This document shows, piece by piece, positions 8,411 to 16,681 of a stretch of DNA of 56,275 bases. Made by a program: the position numbers and the translations under genes. The stretch is from the NCBI GenBank assembly GCA_949286165.1, contig CASDZK010000040.1:1-56275 (forward strand), written 5' to 3'. The notes below the pieces were generated by a model that saw only the letters and a list, made by a program, of their open reading frames with translations, was not told the DNA's origin and made no database searches. The DNA comes from an uncultured Alistipes sp. Its GTDB lineage: Bacteria; Bacteroidota; Bacteroidia; Bacteroidales; Rikenellaceae. Each line of letters starts with the position of its first letter. Position 1 is the first letter of the stretch.

Positions 8411-9154
8411 ATGGCAAGAGGGTATAGATATGCGCCTACCAAAGAGGCCATTGCGAAAATCAAGCGTATTTTCGCCGATAAGATATTGGCGGAACACGTA
8501 TCGGCCGATTCGGAGATCAGTTCCGCCGATGCGGAAATTTGCGAACGGTTGAGGCATGCGGCCGTTCCGCGCTTTCGATATGCCATGAGCCGGTATTGCA
8601 AATACGTTACTGTCATTTTGTTTTTGCTGATTACGGCCATCGCTCTCCTGTTGCTGTTTACCAGCAGCGGAACCTATTTGTCGGCATGGTTTACCAGTAT
8701 TGCCGCGGCGGTTTTGTTGTTGTTCATCATTTCCTTTCCTCGTTATCTGGCCATTACCGATAAAAATCTGGAAATTCATTGCGTGCTCGAAATCACGGAA
8801 ATCCCGTTGGCGGATATTCGCCGTATCCATCCGATCAGCCGATACCGTTTGAAACGCCATGTCCCCGTATTAGGCAGTTACGGGTTCGGCGGTTTTTTCG
8901 GGTATTACGTCGATTTAATTCATTTGCGTATCGTGCGCATGTACACTACGAGGCTCGATCATATGATTATGATTCAGGATATTTACGGCCAGCGGTATAT
9001 TGTCAACTGCCGTTACCGGGAACTTTTCGTCGAAATATTGAAGGAGAGGGTGGAACAGGCGCGGGCGGTATCTCCCGTGCTGGAAGAGGACGACGAGCAG
9101 GTTAGTGACGACGCCGCTTATTTCGACCGCGAGGAAACGGGCGACAACGTCTGA
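8411..9154 (+). CDS. Membrane protein with bacterial PH domain
   Basis: In this 247-residue protein, residues 1-60 form a soluble, charged N-terminal part. Two adjacent hydrophobic helices follow (about 65-87 and 92-112), and then a soluble PH-like domain (ITDKNLEIHCVLEITEIPLADIRRIHPIS up to DIYGQRYIVNCRYRELFVEILKERV). The YLAITDKNL...IPLADI pattern and the alternating strands resemble the bacterial PH families near transmembrane helices. The C-terminus is acidic. The function is unknown. It starts 12 bases after the DUF3472 stop, probably as the last gene of the ispG transcript, and converges with the rluD-like gene only 4 bases later. Confidence 0.7.
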   Translation: MARGYRYAPTKEAIAKIKRIFADKILAEHVSADSEISSADAEICERLRHAAVPRFRYAMSRYCKYVTVILFLLITAIALLLLFTSSGTYLSAWFTSIAAAVLLLFIISFPRYLAITDKNLEIHCVLEITEIPLADIRRIHPISRYRLKRHVPVLGSYGFGGFFGYYVDLIHLRIVRMYTTRLDHMIMIQDIYGQRYIVNCRYRELFVEILKERVEQARAVSPVLEEDDEQVSDDAAYFDREETGDNV

Positions 9155-9158
9155 GCCG

Positions 9159-10256
9159 TCACTCTTTTTCTGTTCCGATCGTTCTGTTGGCCAGGTAGTT
9201 TTCCCACTTCTCGATGACGGTTTTCATGTCTTCGGGCAATTCGGAATCGAAGAAGATGTATTTTCCGGTGGAAGGATGGATGAAGCCCAGGCTTTTGGCG
9301 TGTAGCGCGTGACGGGGAAGAATATGAAAACAGTTTTGAATGAACTGTTTGTATTTGGTAAATGTCGTGCCCCGTAAAATCTGATCGCCTCCGTAACGGT
9401 CGTCGTTGAACAACGGGTGGCCGATGTATTCGAAATGAACGCGGATTTGGTGCGTCCGTCCGGTTTCGAGTTTGCATTCGATCAGATTCACGTGTCCCAG
9501 CCGTTTCAGAACCTTATAATGCGTAACGGCATGTTTTCCCGTGTCGCCTTTGGGATATACGGCCATTTTCATGCGGTCTTTCATGCTGCGGGCGATATTG
9601 CCGCGAATGGTTCCTTCCTCTTCGGGCAGGTCTCCCCACACCAGCGCGATATAGGTCCGGTCGATGGTATGGTCGAAAAATTGTTTGGCCAATGCGGCAT
9701 GCGCCCGTTCGTTTTTGGCCACGACCAACAGGCCGGAAGTGTTTTTGTCTATCCGGTGTACCAGTCCCGCCCGCATATCTCCGCTTTGGAACATCGGCAG
9801 GTCTTTCAAATGGTAAGTCAGGGCGTTGACCAAAGTTCCGGTATAATTGCCGTGTCCCGGATGTACGACCATGCCGGCCGCTTTGTTTATCATGATGATA
9901 TCGTCGTCTTCATACACGATGTCCAGCGGAATGTCTTCCGCAATGATTTCGAGCTTCCGAACGGGATAAGGCAGAACGATAGAAATTTTATCGAACGGCT
10001 TGACTTTGTAACTGGATTTTACGGGAATACCGTTTACCCGGATGTTGCCGGCATCCGCGGCCGCTTGTATCCGGTTCCGGGAGGTATTGTCCAACCGGTT
10101 GACTAAAAATTTGTCGATACGTAACAGTGCTTGTCCCCGATCTACCGTCAGGGCGAAGTGTTCGAACAACTCTTCTTCCTCGCGTTCTTCGGTTTCGTCT
10201 GTTTCGCGGTCTTCCGGCATTTCGGTCTCGAAATGCAAAACGTCGTTTTCGGTCAT
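9159..10256 (-). CDS. rluD: RluA/RluD-family pseudouridine synthase
   Basis: The enzyme isomerises uridines in RNA; RluD members act on helix 69 of 23S rRNA. The protein has 365 residues. After an acidic N-terminal extension of about 35 residues comes an S4 RNA-binding domain (about 42-95, LLRIDKFLVNRLDNTSRNRIQAA). The catalytic domain carries the family motif HRIDKNTSGLLVVAKN with catalytic Asp170. Later elements RTHQIRVHFEYIGHPLFNDDRYGG are typical of the family. The acidic extension is an oddity but common in Bacteroidota. It lies 7 bases downstream of the PASTA gene and is probably co-transcribed with it. The exact target uridine cannot be read from the sequence. Confidence 0.9.
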   Translation of the reverse strand: MTENDVLHFETEMPEDRETDETEEREEEELFEHFALTVDRGQALLRIDKFLVNRLDNTSRNRIQAAADAGNIRVNGIPVKSSYKVKPFDKISIVLPYPVRKLEIIAEDIPLDIVYEDDDIIMINKAAGMVVHPGHGNYTGTLVNALTYHLKDLPMFQSGDMRAGLVHRIDKNTSGLLVVAKNERAHAALAKQFFDHTIDRTYIALVWGDLPEEEGTIRGNIARSMKDRMKMAVYPKGDTGKHAVTHYKVLKRLGHVNLIECKLETGRTHQIRVHFEYIGHPLFNDDRYGGDQILRGTTFTKYKQFIQNCFHILPRHALHAKSLGFIHPSTGKYIFFDSELPEDMKTVIEKWENYLANRTIGTEKE

Positions 10257-10263
10257 GGGCTGT

Positions 10264-11181
10264 TTATTCCGGAATGAGGTCTTGTTCTGTCATGTTCAGG
10301 GAGTCCTGCAAAAGCGCTTCCTGTTCGCGTTGATAAGCTTCGGCGTCGCGGTTCATGGCCTGTATGCCGTTTGCCACTTTTTTATCGTCCATCGTTATCT
10401 TCAGCGATACGGAACGTCCGAACATGGCCGGTCGGTTTTTGCCGATGGATTGGGAATATACTTTGGCGTTTTTTAAATTATCCGCATTTACGTTGTCGTC
10501 CTGGTCGATGGAACCTACGTTGAATCCCGATTCCCACAACCGGTTCCGGGCCTGGTCCACCGTCAGTCCCACCAATCCGGGAACGATGGGATCGGGATCG
10601 GCCGGGTTATTCCCGACGATCAGTTCTACCCCACTGCCGATTTCTCCCATTGTGCCGTTCTGGGTAATGTTTTTGCCTTTGTAACGCTGCCCGAGAATGT
10701 TGTTGGTGGCGATATCTTGTTTGTAGGTCAGTTTGCTGATTGTCAGCCCCGCTCCCACGATTTTGTTTTTTGCCTGTCGCAATGAAAATCCCGTTACATA
10801 GGGGACAGGAACCATTTTAGGCGAAAACGTGTTGGTCGTTAGAAAAATGCGCCGTCCCGATTTGACGAAATTGCCTGCTTTGGGATATTGTTCCAGAATA
10901 ATTCCTTTGGCTTTCGTCGAAACGAAGACGGAGTCGATGACTTCCAGCCGGAGTTTCAACTTGGCAGATGTTTTTCGGGCTTCGTCGAGCGTCATGCCCG
11001 AAAAGTCGGGAACCCGGTATTTTTGCCCGTGCCGCGTAAATATAGACAGGGATACCGAGATCACGATGAACAGAAGCAAAAGAAGCGACACCGCCAGAAT
11101 GATTTGGCGGGCTAAAAAGTTTTGAGAGATCAATTGTTTGAATTTCTCGATGACGTTCATGTTGCGGGGTTGTCGTTTCAT
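10264..11181 (-). CDS. PASTA-domain membrane protein
   Basis: The protein of about 305 residues has a short cytoplasmic N-terminus, one membrane helix (ILAVSLLLLLFIVISVSLSIF) and three consecutive extracytoplasmic PASTA repeats. They begin at YRVPDFSGMTLDEARK, MVPVPYVTGFSLRQAKNKI and DPIVPGLVGLTVDQARNRL. PASTA repeats bind muropeptides or peptidoglycan in other proteins; here there is no kinase or penicillin-binding domain. A TTG start at 11214 would lie inside the promoter's -7 box (11212-11219), so the true start is ATG 11181 or ATG 11160. A coiled, Gln/Asp-rich tail ends the protein. The gene pairs with the rluD-like gene, an arrangement I associate with Bacteroidales. Confidence 0.85.
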   Translation of the reverse strand: MKRQPRNMNVIEKFKQLISQNFLARQIILAVSLLLLLFIVISVSLSIFTRHGQKYRVPDFSGMTLDEARKTSAKLKLRLEVIDSVFVSTKAKGIILEQYPKAGNFVKSGRRIFLTTNTFSPKMVPVPYVTGFSLRQAKNKIVGAGLTISKLTYKQDIATNNILGQRYKGKNITQNGTMGEIGSGVELIVGNNPADPDPIVPGLVGLTVDQARNRLWESGFNVGSIDQDDNVNADNLKNAKVYSQSIGKNRPAMFGRSVSLKITMDDKKVANGIQAMNRDAEAYQREQEALLQDSLNMTEQDLIPE

Positions 11182-11211
11182 TTCGTAAATCGCCGGACGA
11201 AGGTTGCGGTA

Positions 11212-11219
11212 CAAAGATA
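11212..11219 (-). promoter_or_regulatory. Promoter -7 box for PASTA-rluD
   Basis: TATCTTTG on the minus strand fits TAnnTTTG. It lies between the end of mqnE and the PASTA gene, so the two downstream genes have their own promoter. It also rules out the upstream TTG as a start. Confidence 0.6.
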
Positions 11220-11231
11220 GTAAAAATGTTT

Positions 11232-12341
11232 TTATCCTTCCACTTTATTGTAGAAGGTGTCGCGGATGACCGGAACGAAACCCGACTCTTCGATCATGGT
11301 CCGGAGTTGCCCTTCGTTCATGGCCCGATCGTTTACGCCGGCCATACTGTATATTTTGGTCGTGTCCTCCACCGTACCGTCAATGTCGTCCGCTCCGAAC
11401 GACAAGGCAATCTGGGTGGTTTGTTTGCCGTACATGGGCCAGTAGGCCTTGATGTGGGGAACGTTGTCGAGAAATAACCGGCTAACGGCCAAAGTCCGCA
11501 GGTCGTCGATGATCGAACATTCGCCAATGTGGCTTAATTCGTTGTTTTTGCTTCTGTATTTCAATGGAATGAATGAGGAAAACCCTTCGTGCCGGTCTTG
11601 CAATGTCCGAAGCCGGTTCAAATGGTCTATCCGGTGCGAGACGGACTCTATATGTCCGTACAGCATGGTCGCCGCCGTTCGGATCCCTTTGCGATGCAGG
11701 GTTTCGTGCAAGGCCAACCATGCTTCCGCATCGGGCTTGTCCGGACATATTTTGTCGCGGATTTCTTCCGCGAAAATTTCGGCGCCTCCTCCGGTAATCG
11801 TGTCCAGCCCGTGTTCGAGCAAAAAATCGATGCCCGTTTCATAATCCATTCCGGCTTTTTCAATCATGTGAATATGTTCTACGGCGGAAAAGCCTTTGAC
11901 GGTAATGCCGGGCAACATCTCTTTTATCATGGCGATAAGGGCGGCGTAATGCTCCAGCGAATGTTCCGGATGGACGCCTCCGACCAAATGGACTTCCGTC
12001 ATGCCCGGACGGAAATGTTCCCGTACATGGCGGCGGACCTCTTCCCGGCTCATGTTCCATGCCTGGGGATCCGATTTCCCTTTTCGGAATGAGCAGAATT
12101 TGCAGTGGTAGCAACAGATATTGGTCGGTTCGATATGGAAATTCTTGTTATAGAAAATTTCGTTTCCGCTGATTTGTCTTTTCTTGAACAAAGCCAGTTC
12201 CGACAACAGAAACAGAGGAGCTTCCCGAAATAACAGTTCGGCTTCTTCAGGAGTGATTCGTTCGAGTTGCCGGATTTTTCTCGAAATGCGCTCTATCTGC
12301 GGATTTTTCTGTTGTGTCGGGGTGTCGAAATAGATTTCCAT
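11232..12341 (-). CDS. mqnE: Aminofutalosine synthase (MqnE), radical SAM
   Basis: MqnE joins the mqnA product 3-[(1-carboxyvinyl)oxy]benzoate to the adenosyl radical from S-adenosylmethionine, giving aminofutalosine in the futalosine route to menaquinone. The radical-SAM motif CX3CX2C reads CYHCKFC within NICCYHCKFCS. Other signatures are EVHLVGGVHPEHSLEHY, VKGFSAVEHIHM, TITGGGAEIF, ATMLYGHIES and SFGADDIDGTVEDT, which distinguish it from MqnC and CofH. An in-frame ATG at 12359 lies only two bases from the promoter's -7 box and would precede the transcription start, so I prefer ATG 12341 (369 residues). mqnB and mqnD lie 40 kb away in the same window; mqnA and mqnC are not in it. Confidence 0.93.
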   Translation of the reverse strand: MEIYFDTPTQQKNPQIERISRKIRQLERITPEEAELLFREAPLFLLSELALFKKRQISGNEIFYNKNFHIEPTNICCYHCKFCSFRKGKSDPQAWNMSREEVRRHVREHFRPGMTEVHLVGGVHPEHSLEHYAALIAMIKEMLPGITVKGFSAVEHIHMIEKAGMDYETGIDFLLEHGLDTITGGGAEIFAEEIRDKICPDKPDAEAWLALHETLHRKGIRTAATMLYGHIESVSHRIDHLNRLRTLQDRHEGFSSFIPLKYRSKNNELSHIGECSIIDDLRTLAVSRLFLDNVPHIKAYWPMYGKQTTQIALSFGADDIDGTVEDTTKIYSMAGVNDRAMNEGQLRTMIEESGFVPVIRDTFYNKVEG

Positions 12342-12361
12342 GACGGTTGATTTTGCCATGG

Positions 12362-12369
12362 CAAATGTA
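12362..12369 (-). promoter_or_regulatory. Promoter -7 box for mqnE
   Basis: TACATTTG on the minus strand fits TAnnTTTG. It leaves only a short leader before ATG 12341 and decides against ATG 12359. It is divergent to the promoter at 12412-12419. Confidence 0.55.
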
Positions 12370-12411
12370 CGCCGTTTTTACCGGTTTTAAAATAAATTGT
12401 TTATTTTTGTA

Positions 12412-12419
12412 ACCGCTCG
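12412..12419 (+). promoter_or_regulatory. Promoter -7 box for the glycosyltransferase operon
   Basis: TATTTTTG matches TAnnTTTG, 16 bases before the first possible start of the glycosyltransferase gene. It drives the plus-strand genes from there to rsmG. Confidence 0.55.
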
Positions 12420-12435
12420 GACGACGATTTAATCT

Positions 12436-13608
12436 TTGGAGAGGTTGGTAAGATTGATATTGGAATCATATACTTATTGGCAGTTGGCTCTGATAGCCGT
12501 GGAAACGGGTGCTTTCTGCGGTTTTCTTTATTATGCAGTGCGTTTTCTGAAAGCGGTCAGGCATCGCCATTTGAAACGGTTGGGGGAGAACGGTTTGCCA
12601 GAGGCCCGTTCCGTCTCGGTTATCGTAGTGGTTCATGACGATCTGGATTATATCGAAAATGTTTTGCCTTTATTGTTACAGCAGAAATACGATGTTCCTT
12701 ATCAGATCGTAGTCGTCAACGATATGCCGGAGTTGGAAGAGACGGGGGATATGCTGAAGATGCTTTCGGAACGTTTCCCGAATTTGTATGTGACGACTAT
12801 CCGGAATAATTGCCATTTCAAACATACGCGCAAGCTGGCCTATACTATCGGAATCAAGGCGGCACGGTATGACTGCGTGTTGTTCACGACAACCCGGGAT
12901 ATTCCGGCCAATGAGAAATGGCTGGGACTCATGTGTAAAGGATTTGTGTCCGACAGGTCTTTGGTATGGGGGTATAGCCGGATAAAGCGCGTGCCTGGGG
13001 TGTTGAATCGTTTGGAACGTACCGTCAATATTTATGCTTCTCTCCCCATGCTTGCCGCAGCGGTATCGGGAAAACCGTTTTCGGCGCGGCCGGGCAATAT
13101 GGGGTTTGCGCGGCGGCTGTTTTTCGACCATAACGGCTATTGCAAGCATCTGCGATTGAATAGCGGAGAGAACGACCTGTTTCTGCAACGGATAAGACAT
13201 GCCGTTGATACAAGTGTGATTCTCAGTCCGTCCGCCGTGACGGAACGTATGCCTGCCGGACGTTTTTCGGTCTGGTACAATCGGAGGAAATTCGATACCT
13301 ATACTTATCGCTATTATCCGGTTTCGTTACGGTTGTTTTTGGGAATGGAAAATATTTTCCGGGTATTGTTCTGGGGAACGGCCGTTACGCTGATTGCAAT
13401 GCAGATCCCCTTTTTATGGGAGATTTCCGTGACATTGATCGGTTTGCGTTTGCTGACGATGGCGGCGGTGTTTCGGAAATTGTCGAAACGTACGCAGGAG
13501 AAGATTCCCTATTTGACCTGTTTCCTTTGGGATATCGTAGCGCCGGCAGATGCCCTGATTTTAAGTATAAGCAGGCGATTGAAACCCAGCATTGATTTAT
13601 GGATTTAG
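12436..13608 (+). CDS. Membrane-anchored family 2 glycosyltransferase
   Basis: The protein of up to 390 residues has a hydrophobic N-terminal helix (about 12-35). A GT-A fold glycosyltransferase domain follows (about 55-290), starting SVSVIVVVHDDLDYIENVLPLLLQQ with a nucleotide-binding region IVVVNDMPE. The C-terminus has two or three membrane helices (about 308-350). The usual DxD is not obvious; TTTRDIPANEKW occupies that position. The donor and acceptor sugars are unknown. No ATG start is available: TAA lies directly upstream, so the start is TTG 12436, 12445 or 12454. The stop overlaps the sigma-factor gene by 10 bases. A role in envelope polysaccharide is likely. Confidence 0.85.
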   Translation: MERLVRLILESYTYWQLALIAVETGAFCGFLYYAVRFLKAVRHRHLKRLGENGLPEARSVSVIVVVHDDLDYIENVLPLLLQQKYDVPYQIVVVNDMPELEETGDMLKMLSERFPNLYVTTIRNNCHFKHTRKLAYTIGIKAARYDCVLFTTTRDIPANEKWLGLMCKGFVSDRSLVWGYSRIKRVPGVLNRLERTVNIYASLPMLAAAVSGKPFSARPGNMGFARRLFFDHNGYCKHLRLNSGENDLFLQRIRHAVDTSVILSPSAVTERMPAGRFSVWYNRRKFDTYTYRYYPVSLRLFLGMENIFRVLFWGTAVTLIAMQIPFLWEISVTLIGLRLLTMAAVFRKLSKRTQEKIPYLTCFLWDIVAPADALILSISRRLKPSIDLWI

Positions 13609-14156
13609 AATTGGATGAAATAACGTTGATTAATCGTTCCCTGAAGGGGGACAAACAGGCTTTCGAGAGTCTGTTCGTCCGTTATAAGTCCGTCATTCTG
13701 CAAATGCTGGTCAATTACACCGGAAACGAGTTCGATTCGAACGACCTGCTGCAGGAGACTTTTATCAAGGCTTTCTTGAATCTTCATCGGTACGATAGCC
13801 GTTATACTTTCGCCCAATGGATCAGAACGATTGCCCGGAACACCTTTATCGATTACGCCCGACGGAAAGGGGTTAAAAGCCCGATTCTTTTGTTGGATTC
13901 CGTACCCATGCAGGAATATTCGCCCGAGAATCCCGAAAATTTGATTATCGGAAGGGAGTGGCAGGCTGAAATCGAAAGGGAGTTGAATGCGTTGCCCGAA
14001 GATTACCGGCAAATCATCGAACTGCGCTATTACATGGGATACAGCTATGACGAGATCGCCGAAGAGTTGTCCTTGCCGATGGGAACGGTAAAGAACCGTT
14101 TGTTTCGGGCCAAAGGGTTATTGAATAAAATATTGAAGAAATACCGCCAACCTTGA
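13599..14156 (+). CDS. ECF-type RNA polymerase sigma factor
   Basis: This 185-residue sigma-70 family protein has region 2 (about 25-90: AFESLFVRYK, DLLQETFIKAFLNLHRYD, FAQWIRTIARNTFIDYARR) and region 4 (about 125-180: LNALPEDYRQIIELRYYMGYSYDEIAEELSLPMGTVKNRLFRAK, a helix-turn-helix). It lacks regions 1.1 and 3, as ECF factors do. ECF factors direct RNA polymerase to stress or envelope regulons. No anti-sigma gene is next to it. It overlaps the glycosyltransferase gene and is followed closely by rsmG, so it is co-transcribed with housekeeping genes rather than sitting in an autoregulated ECF/anti-sigma operon. Confidence 0.93.
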   Translation: MDLELDEITLINRSLKGDKQAFESLFVRYKSVILQMLVNYTGNEFDSNDLLQETFIKAFLNLHRYDSRYTFAQWIRTIARNTFIDYARRKGVKSPILLLDSVPMQEYSPENPENLIIGREWQAEIERELNALPEDYRQIIELRYYMGYSYDEIAEELSLPMGTVKNRLFRAKGLLNKILKKYRQP

Positions 14157-14161
14157 AAAAG

Positions 14162-14791
14162 ATGGGAAGCGAAATTGTTTATAAATATTTCCCGGGCCTG
14201 ACCGACGCGCAGCGTTCCCGGATAGAAGCCCTGCAAGAATTGTATGCCGAGTGGAATGCCCGTATTAATGTCGTCTCCCGTAAGGATATCGATCAATTGT
14301 ATCTGCATCATGTGTTACACTCTTTGGCCATTGCCAGAGTACATGCGTTTGCTCCGGGCGACGTCGTCATGGATTTGGGATGCGGAGGAGGGTTTCCCGG
14401 CATTCCCTTGGCTATTCTGTTTCCGGAAACGGTGTTTAAAATGGTCGATTCCATTGGGAAAAAAATCCGGGTAGTCGATGAAATCGCGCGGGCGTTGGAG
14501 CTTTCCAATGTGGAAGGTATTCATGCCCGGGCCGAATCTTTGTCGTTCGAGGTCAATTTCGTGGTATCCCGGGCTGTGACGAATTTGACGCCTTTTATGG
14601 GATGGTGCTGGAATAAAATCAAGCCGGGCGGTGCTGTTTTTTATTTGAAAGGGGGAGATTTGACTGCGGAAATATCTTCTGGGATGAGAGGAGTAAAACA
14701 TGTAGCGAATGTAAGTCTGATTCCTATTTCGACATTTTTCGATGAACCGTTTTTCGAAACAAAGAAGGTACTCATTATCAGCAAGAAATAA
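14162..14791 (+). CDS. rsmG: 16S rRNA (guanine527-N7)-methyltransferase RsmG
   Basis: RsmG methylates N7 of G527 in 16S rRNA with S-adenosylmethionine. The protein of about 209 residues shows the N-terminal helical part (ELYAEWNARINVVSRKDIDQLYLHHVLHSL) and the SAM-binding loop DLGCGGGFPGIPLAI. Further signatures are VDSIGKKIRVVDEI, a segment ending VSRAV, and YLKGG. Start ATG 14162 is preferred to the upstream TTG at 14153. It directly follows the sigma-factor gene and is the last gene of that transcript. Confidence 0.95.
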   Translation: MGSEIVYKYFPGLTDAQRSRIEALQELYAEWNARINVVSRKDIDQLYLHHVLHSLAIARVHAFAPGDVVMDLGCGGGFPGIPLAILFPETVFKMVDSIGKKIRVVDEIARALELSNVEGIHARAESLSFEVNFVVSRAVTNLTPFMGWCWNKIKPGGAVFYLKGGDLTAEISSGMRGVKHVANVSLIPISTFFDEPFFETKKVLIISKK

Positions 14792-14796
14792 AAATA

Positions 14797-14829
14797 TTTG
14801 TTTTTGAATAAAAATAATTGCTATATTTG
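14797..14829 (+). promoter_or_regulatory. rpmH promoter (TTTG / TATATTTG)
   Basis: A -33 TTTG (14797-14800) is followed by a 21-base spacer and TATATTTG (14822-14829), close to the Bacteroidota consensus. It starts about 40 bases upstream of rpmH. Confidence 0.7.
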
Positions 14830-14876
14830 CAGTCGTAAAAATCGAAAAACGCATATAAAAATAATCAGATAAGGCG

Positions 14877-15032
14877 ATGAAAAGAACATTTCAACCTTCT
14901 CAACGCAAGAGAAGAAACAAACATGGTTTTCGTGAAAGAATGTCTACCGCTAACGGGCGTAAGGTGCTTGCCGCAAGAAGAGCCAAAGGCAGAAAAAAAT
15001 TGACGGTATCGGACGAAGTAAGACACAGATAG
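14877..15032 (+). CDS. rpmH: 50S ribosomal protein L34
   Basis: This 51-residue, very basic protein begins [20 protein letters not shown], continues with [21 protein letters not shown], and ends SDEVRHR. These are the diagnostic L34 sequences. L34 is a late-assembling protein of the large subunit. In many bacteria rpmH lies beside rnpA or dnaA near the origin; here it stands between rsmG and rpmI with its own promoter, and no rnpA follows. The gene is short but the call is unambiguous. Confidence 0.97.
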   Translation: MKRTFQPSQRKRRNKHGFRERMSTANGRKVLAARRAKGRKKLTVSDEVRHR

Positions 15033-15140
15033 TTTTCGAGCTTGATTCATACGGAACGGGAGGTTTTATTCTTGCGAGAGCGTAAAATCTCTTTTTTCGT
15101 TTTTTAGGACCGAAACCGTATGGAGTTTGCCGATTTTTAT

Positions 15141-15148
15141 TAATTTTG
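15141..15148 (+). promoter_or_regulatory. Promoter -7 box for rpmI-rplT
   Basis: TAATTTTG matches TAnnTTTG, 32 bases upstream of the rpmI ATG. It excludes an upstream in-frame ATG at 15127, which precedes the box. Confidence 0.55.
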
Positions 15149-15180
15149 CGAACTGTTTAACGTTAAATAATTTTTACAAA

Positions 15181-15375
15181 ATGCCAAAAATGAAATCCAT
15201 TTCGGGAGCCAAAAAACGTTTTGAGCTTACCGGTACGGGTAAGGTAAAGAGAAAACACGCTTTTAAAAGCCATATCCTTACCAAAAAGACGATCAAACAA
15301 AAACGTAATTTAACCCACACCGGTATTGCGTGCGCATCGGATGCGGTTACGATCAAAGCGATGTTGGTTAAATAG
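15181..15375 (+). CDS. rpmI: 50S ribosomal protein L35
   Basis: This 64-residue protein starts [20 protein letters not shown] and continues [16 protein letters not shown] and KQKRNL, the standard L35 pattern. ATG 15181 is chosen because the canonical N-terminus MPKMK begins there and a -7 box lies at 15141-15148. It is followed by rplT after 94 bases. The usual upstream partner infC is not present. Confidence 0.97.
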   Translation: MPKMKSISGAKKRFELTGTGKVKRKHAFKSHILTKKTIKQKRNLTHTGIACASDAVTIKAMLVK

Positions 15376-15469
15376 GTTTGTTGAAATTTATTTGTTTTAC
15401 ACAAGAGTGAATTAGCCTTCAAGAGCTTCCGTTAGGGAAGACGCTAACCATTCGAAAAAAGGATGAATT

Positions 15470-15814
15470 ATGCCAAGATCAGTAAATGCTGTGGCTTCCA
15501 GAGCCAGAAGAAAGAAAGTATTAAAAATGGCGAAAGGCAACTTCGGTGCCAGAAAAAATGTATGGACAGTTGCCAAAAACACCGTGGAAAAAGGTCTGAC
15601 GTATGCATACAGAGACCGTAAAAACAAAAAACGCGAATTCCGTGCTTTGTGGATACAGCGTATCAATGCAGCCGTTCGCATGAACGGTATGACTTACTCG
15701 GAATTCATGGGTAAAATCAATAAGAACGGGATTGCCTTAAACCGCAAGGTATTGGCGGATTTGGCGATGAATCATCCCGAAGCATTCGTAAAAGTTATTG
15801 AATCCGTTAAATAG
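15470..15814 (+). CDS. rplT: 50S ribosomal protein L20
   Basis: This 114-residue protein begins [20 protein letters not shown] and carries [38 protein letters not shown] and [15 protein letters not shown]. All are typical of L20, which is needed early in 50S assembly and in many bacteria represses its own operon by binding the leader mRNA. A strong terminator follows 10 bases after the stop. Confidence 0.97.
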   Translation: MPRSVNAVASRARRKKVLKMAKGNFGARKNVWTVAKNTVEKGLTYAYRDRKNKKREFRALWIQRINAAVRMNGMTYSEFMGKINKNGIALNRKVLADLAMNHPEAFVKVIESVK

Positions 15815-15823
15815 GTTTGCGGT

Positions 15824-15851
15824 CCGTCTCAGCTATGAGGCGGATTTTTTT
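15824..15851 (+). terminator. Intrinsic terminator after rplT
   Basis: CCGTCTCA and TGAGGCGG form an 8-pair stem (one G-T pair) around a GCTA loop, followed by ATTTTTTT. It is well placed to end the rpmI-rplT transcript. Confidence 0.9.
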
Positions 15852-15905
15852 ATATGCGGAGAAAGCGTTATTTCGAAGGAGTAACGCTTTTCTTTTATAC
15901 AAACG

Positions 15906-15943
15906 AAACCGCCGTCATTCATTTTAGAATGACAGCGGTTTTT
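15906..15943 (-). terminator. Terminator of the export operon
   Basis: AAACCGC-C-GTCATTC and GAATGAC-A-GCGGTTT form a 14-pair stem with one C/A mismatch and a short ATTTTA loop. It lies 12 bases beyond the stop of the last minus-strand gene. A-tracts and T-tracts flank it on both sides, so it may act in both directions. Confidence 0.85.
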
Positions 15944-15955
15944 CGTTCAGGGAAT

Positions 15956-16666
15956 TTATACGAATTTTTCGCGTTTTTGCAGATTGAATAATCCCAGCAT
16001 GATCCAGACAATACTGCCTATGCCCAGAAAGATGCGGTTGTTCTTGACGATATTGCTCCAAATAGCCGGATGCAGGTTGTCCGGCAGTTCGAAAGGATTC
16101 AGAAATACGTCCCACATGGAATGGCGAAGCAATGCTTTCGATAAAATACTGAGGATGATTCCTGAGATGATGGTCAAAACGGCCGTTGCATTGCCGTTTC
16201 GGGTTATCGTGGAATATAAAAAAGCCAGATTCCCGATAAATAATACCGGCAACATCAGCTGCAAAGCTATTTCGAACGGATTGACCGGAAAAAGAAGATA
16301 ACGTGCGGCATACGCATAAATGACCAAGATAAAATAGATTTCGATATAAATCAGTAATAGGCGGGTCAGCCATACCTTGTACATGTAGTTCGGAATTCCG
16401 AACAAAACTTCTAAAATTCGGTTGTCTGCATCGTTTTGTATGCCGAAAACCGCCGGATAGAAAACCAACAGCAACGCAGGAAAGAACAAATGGTTGTAAA
16501 CCATGTCTTCGCTGGGAAGCAGTCCTTCGTACGCGCTTTGAAACATGAAATAGCAAAAGAAGAGAAAAGCCACGATGAAAAACCAGATGAATTTCCCTCC
16601 GAAAATGATTTTCATGTTGTAGGAGGCCACTTTGACCGCCGTTTGTATAATTTGAGTAAAAGTCAT
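15956..16666 (-). CDS. ABC-2 type permease subunit, small
   Basis: This 236-residue polytopic membrane protein has about six hydrophobic segments (FIWFFIVAFLFFCYFMF, HLFFPALLLVFYPAVFGI, LLLIYIEIYFILVIYAYAA, ALQLMLPVLFIGNLAFLYS, ATAVLTIISGIILSILS, FLGIGSIVWIMLGLF). This layout fits an ABC-2 permease without its own ATPase. It follows the RND-ABC fusion gene by 15 bases and is the last gene of the export operon, so the fused ATPase is its likely partner. ATG 16666 with GAGGAG eight or so bases upstream is preferred over the in-frame TTG at 16672. The substrate is unknown. Confidence 0.75.
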   Translation of the reverse strand: MTFTQIIQTAVKVASYNMKIIFGGKFIWFFIVAFLFFCYFMFQSAYEGLLPSEDMVYNHLFFPALLLVFYPAVFGIQNDADNRILEVLFGIPNYMYKVWLTRLLLIYIEIYFILVIYAYAARYLLFPVNPFEIALQLMLPVLFIGNLAFLYSTITRNGNATAVLTIISGIILSILSKALLRHSMWDVFLNPFELPDNLHPAIWSNIVKNNRIFLGIGSIVWIMLGLFNLQKREKFV

Positions 16667-16681
16667 AATCAATCTCCTCTT

